Origin: an uncultured Acidaminococcus sp.
GTDB taxonomy: Bacteria > Bacillota_C > Negativicutes > Acidaminococcales > Acidaminococcaceae
Assembly (NCBI GenBank): GCA_900314165.1
Contig: OMUE01000094.1
Location: forward strand, 1-5,299
Reading direction: 5' to 3'
DNA length: 5,299 nt
A program made the position numbers and the translations under genes. The notes under the pieces are model-generated. The model saw nothing but the letters and a program-made list of their open reading frames with translations, was not told the DNA's origin and ran no database searches. Of this stretch, positions 4,008-5,299 are shown one piece after another. Position 1 is the first letter of the stretch. Every line of letters starts with the position of its first letter.

Positions 4008-4946
4008 ATGTCTAAAATCTATAAAAGCGTATTGGAATTAATCGGTCATACCCCTCTGCTGGAACCGGTCCGTTTCACGGCAGGCAAGGACCTGAAGGCT
4101 CGTCTGCTGGTGAAGCTGGAAAGTTTCAACCCTGCGGGGTCTATTAAAGACAGAACCGCTCTGGCTATGATTGAAGATGCCGAAAAACGAGGTGTGCTAA
4201 AAGAAGGCGGCACCATCATTGAGCCCACCAGCGGCAATACGGGCATCGGCCTGGCTGCTGTGGCTGCCGTAAAAGGCTACCGGGCTATCATGGTCATGCC
4301 GGAAACCATGTCCGTAGAACGGCGGAACATGATTGGGGCCTATGGTGCAGAAGTTGTCCTGACAGAAGGGAAAAAGGGCATGGCCGGTTCCATTGAAAAG
4401 GCCAATGAATTAAAAGCCTCCATTCCCGGCAGTTTCATTCCCGGCCAATTCGACAATCCGGCTAACCCGGCCATCCACAGAGCCACCACAGGCCCGGAAA
4501 TCTATGAAGATACGGACGGACATGTTGATATTTTCGTCGCTACGTTTGGTACCGGTGGTACTTTAAGTGGTGCTGCCCAATATCTGAAATCCCAAAAGCC
4601 CTCGGTAAAAGTGGTTGCTGTAGAACCGGCAGACTCTCCTCTTCTGAGCCAAGGGAAAGCCGGTCCCCACAAGCTTCAGGGAATTGGGGCGAACTTTATT
4701 CCTGCCACCCTGGATCAAAAAATTTATGATGAAATCCTGACCGCCACCACGGACCAGGCTTACGATACAGCCCGGGACTTCATTACGAAAGAAGGCTTCC
4801 TGGTAGGGATTTCCGGCGGTGCTGCCCTGTATGCAGCCCTGGTAGAAGCCCAAAAACCGGAAAACACCGGGAAAACGGTGGTCACCATCCTGCCGGATAA
4901 CGGCGACCGTTACCTGACTACGCCGGGATTCATAAAAGCAGAATAG
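4008..4946 (+). CDS. cysK: Cysteine synthase (O-acetylserine sulfhydrylase)
   Basis: A 312-residue PLP enzyme of fold type II that makes L-cysteine from O-acetylserine and sulfide in the cytoplasm. Visible motifs in order: NPAGSIKDR (41-49) with the PLP Schiff-base K47, the substrate loop PTSGNTG (73-79), QFDNPANPAIHRATTGPEI in the middle, the phosphate-binding GTGGT (181-185) within FGTGGTLSG, and GISGGAA (267-273) with S269 as expected partner of the PLP ring nitrogen. PDNGDRYLTTPGF near the C-terminus matches the usual PDTGERYLSTPLF. The family usually has GISSGAA, so the second Ser is Gly here. The protein has no Cys residue. The ATG at 4008 has AAAGGAG about eight bases upstream. It lies 203 bases after cysE, beyond a terminator and a Cys-Cys leader ORF, so it is probably controlled separately from, or in addition to, the T-box. 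Cystathionine beta-synthase is less likely given length and motifs. Confidence 0.96.
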   Translation: MSKIYKSVLELIGHTPLLEPVRFTAGKDLKARLLVKLESFNPAGSIKDRTALAMIEDAEKRGVLKEGGTIIEPTSGNTGIGLAAVAAVKGYRAIMVMPETMSVERRNMIGAYGAEVVLTEGKKGMAGSIEKANELKASIPGSFIPGQFDNPANPAIHRATTGPEIYEDTDGHVDIFVATFGTGGTLSGAAQYLKSQKPSVKVVAVEPADSPLLSQGKAGPHKLQGIGANFIPATLDQKIYDEILTATTDQAYDTARDFITKEGFLVGISGGAALYAALVEAQKPENTGKTVVTILPDNGDRYLTTPGFIKAE

Positions 4947-4983
4947 TATCACACACCACAAATAATTTTTATAAGGCTCAAAC

Positions 4984-5070
4984 CCGTAGGGGCGCATCGT
5001 GAGATGCGCCCACCAAGGATTCTTTGAATAAGTATCCTTGATGGGCTTATCTTACGATAAGCCCCTACGG
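4984..5070. repeat. 87-base cloverleaf inverted-repeat element (REPIN-like)
   Basis: The ends are inverted repeats, CCGTAGGGG (4984-4992) and CCCCTACGG (5062-5070). Inside, GGGCGCATC/GATGCGCCC (4990-4998 with 5003-5011) forms a 9-bp hairpin with a GTGA loop, CAAGGAT/ATCCTTG (5014-5020 with 5034-5040) a central hairpin, and GGGCTTATC/GATAAGCCC (5043-5051 with 5056-5064) a second 9-bp hairpin. With the outer six pairs (4984-4989 with 5065-5070) this folds as a four-way junction. The outer hairpins are inverted copies of one another that differ at two paired positions in each arm, all compensated. This resembles two REP-type palindromes in opposite orientation (a REPIN). TAGGGGC/GCCCCTA palindromes are common dispersed repeats in bacteria; copy number in this genome cannot be seen. 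Confidence 0.85.
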
Positions 5071-5146
5071 AATATGCGTTAAAGATTTTTGTCCGTTTTA
5101 TACCAAAACAGAAAGTTTTTTGTGGTTTGTCCTGCCTGAGTCAAAG

Positions 5147-5187
5147 AAAAGGAGCTGTGAAAAAATGAATTTTTCACAGCTCCTTTT
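5147..5187. terminator. Strong 18-bp bidirectional terminator downstream of cysK
   Basis: AAAAGGAGCTGTGAAAAA (5147-5164) and its exact complement (5170-5187) enclose a five-base loop, with T-runs on the exit side of both strands. It is the first intrinsic terminator after cysK (about 200 bases after its stop) and may also stop a convergent transcript from beyond the window. Its core GAGCTGTGA equals that of the 1846-1867 terminator. Confidence 0.92.
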
Positions 5188-5227
5188 TATTGTCAGCATG
5201 GCTGACTTCCTTGCCCGCCGCAGGCGC

Positions 5228-5255
5228 CTCTTCACTCTTCACTCTTCGCTCTTCA
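5228..5255. repeat. Four tandem 7-bp units (CTCTTCA)
   Basis: CTCTTCA at 5228-5234 and 5235-5241, CTCTTCG at 5242-5248 and CTCTTCA at 5249-5255, one substitution in four units. Non-coding microsatellite-like tract that could vary in copy number by slippage. Confidence 0.85.
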
Positions 5256-5258
5256 CTA

Positions 5259-5279
5259 TTTTTTCACAGCGCCTTTTTT
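5259..5279. repeat. Third copy of a terminator-arm sequence
   Basis: TTTTTCACAGC (5260-5270) repeats the arm seen at 1855-1865 and 5170-5180, followed here by GCC and six T. The expected complementary left arm is absent; only AGGCGC (5222-5227) can pair with GCGCCT (5269-5274) across a 41-base loop holding the heptamer repeat. It looks like a remnant or a rearranged terminator rather than a working one. Confidence 0.4.
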
Positions 5280-5299
5280 ACCATTTACAATTTTCCGGC

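Larger units (their letters stand above)
4947..5299. other. Gene-free tail with repeats and terminators
   Basis: No credible coding region on either strand over 353 bases. It contains the cloverleaf inverted-repeat element (4984-5070), an 18-bp bidirectional terminator (5147-5187), a small hairpin GTCAGC-atg-GCTGAC (5192-5206), a heptamer tandem repeat (5228-5255) and a terminator-arm-like segment with T-runs (5259-5279). The stretch 5071-5146 shows nothing that I can name. Such stacking of repeats suggests a spacer that tolerates insertion. Confidence 0.7.

Noticed and set aside
4563..4997. A 144-codon minus-strand frame opposite the end of cysK
   Set aside because: Antisense to conserved cysK sequence, no RBS, and no recognisable motifs.
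4984..5070. tRNA gene, because of size and cloverleaf fold
   Set aside because: No tRNA consensus (no T-loop TTCRA, no D-loop GG, wrong arm lengths); 9-bp hairpins with GTGA/TTAC loops and inverted ends fit a repeat element.
5228..5255. CRISPR array
   Set aside because: Units are 7 bp and directly adjacent, with no spacers.

Overview
The window looks like chromosomal DNA of a low-to-mid GC Firmicute. The combination of a Fur/PerR-type repressor, a T-box riboswitch, WalJ (YycJ) followed by a probable HtrA-like gene, and a diderm-compatible set of envelope genes would fit the Negativicutes (an Acidaminococcus/Phascolarctobacterium-like organism). That placement is an inference from gene style and was not tested by search. 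Genes are about 50% GC and are separated by AT-rich spacers with strong RBSs and intrinsic terminators.

Left half, minus strand (read right to left). A YkuD-type L,D-transpeptidase with a lipobox/membrane anchor and a very Lys-rich linker (1875-2663) has its own promoter and terminator. Next comes a PerR-like peroxide/metal regulator (1165-1590) with its own promoter, a PerR-box-like operator just downstream of the -10, and a strong terminator. After that comes a two-gene unit: the metallo-beta-lactamase-fold protein WalJ/YycJ (249-1031), and 15 bases later the start of a lipoprotein cut by the window edge (1-233), most likely an HtrA-family protease.

Right half, plus strand: cysteine biosynthesis. 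A TTGACA-N17-TACAAT promoter preceded by phased A-tracts drives a T-box riboswitch leader (about 2805-3052). Its specifier loop contains a UGC (Cys) triplet and its UGGA bulge matches a U73 discriminator, both fitting tRNA-Cys. It controls cysE (serine O-acetyltransferase, 3109-3804). A short UUCG terminator separates cysE from cysK (O-acetylserine sulfhydrylase, 4008-4946). The 204-base cysE-cysK spacer holds an unlisted 23-codon ORF with a perfect AGGAGG Shine-Dalgarno and tandem Cys codons (3869-3940), which looks like a cysteine-sensing leader peptide. The locus may therefore read Cys-tRNA charging twice: by T-box for cysE and by ribosome stalling for cysK. This is the most interesting part of the window.

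The last 353 bases have no gene. They hold an 87-base cloverleaf-like inverted-repeat element (REPIN-like, with compensatory arm changes), a very strong 18-bp bidirectional terminator, a 4-unit 7-bp tandem repeat, and a third copy of a terminator-stem sequence also seen at 1855-1865.
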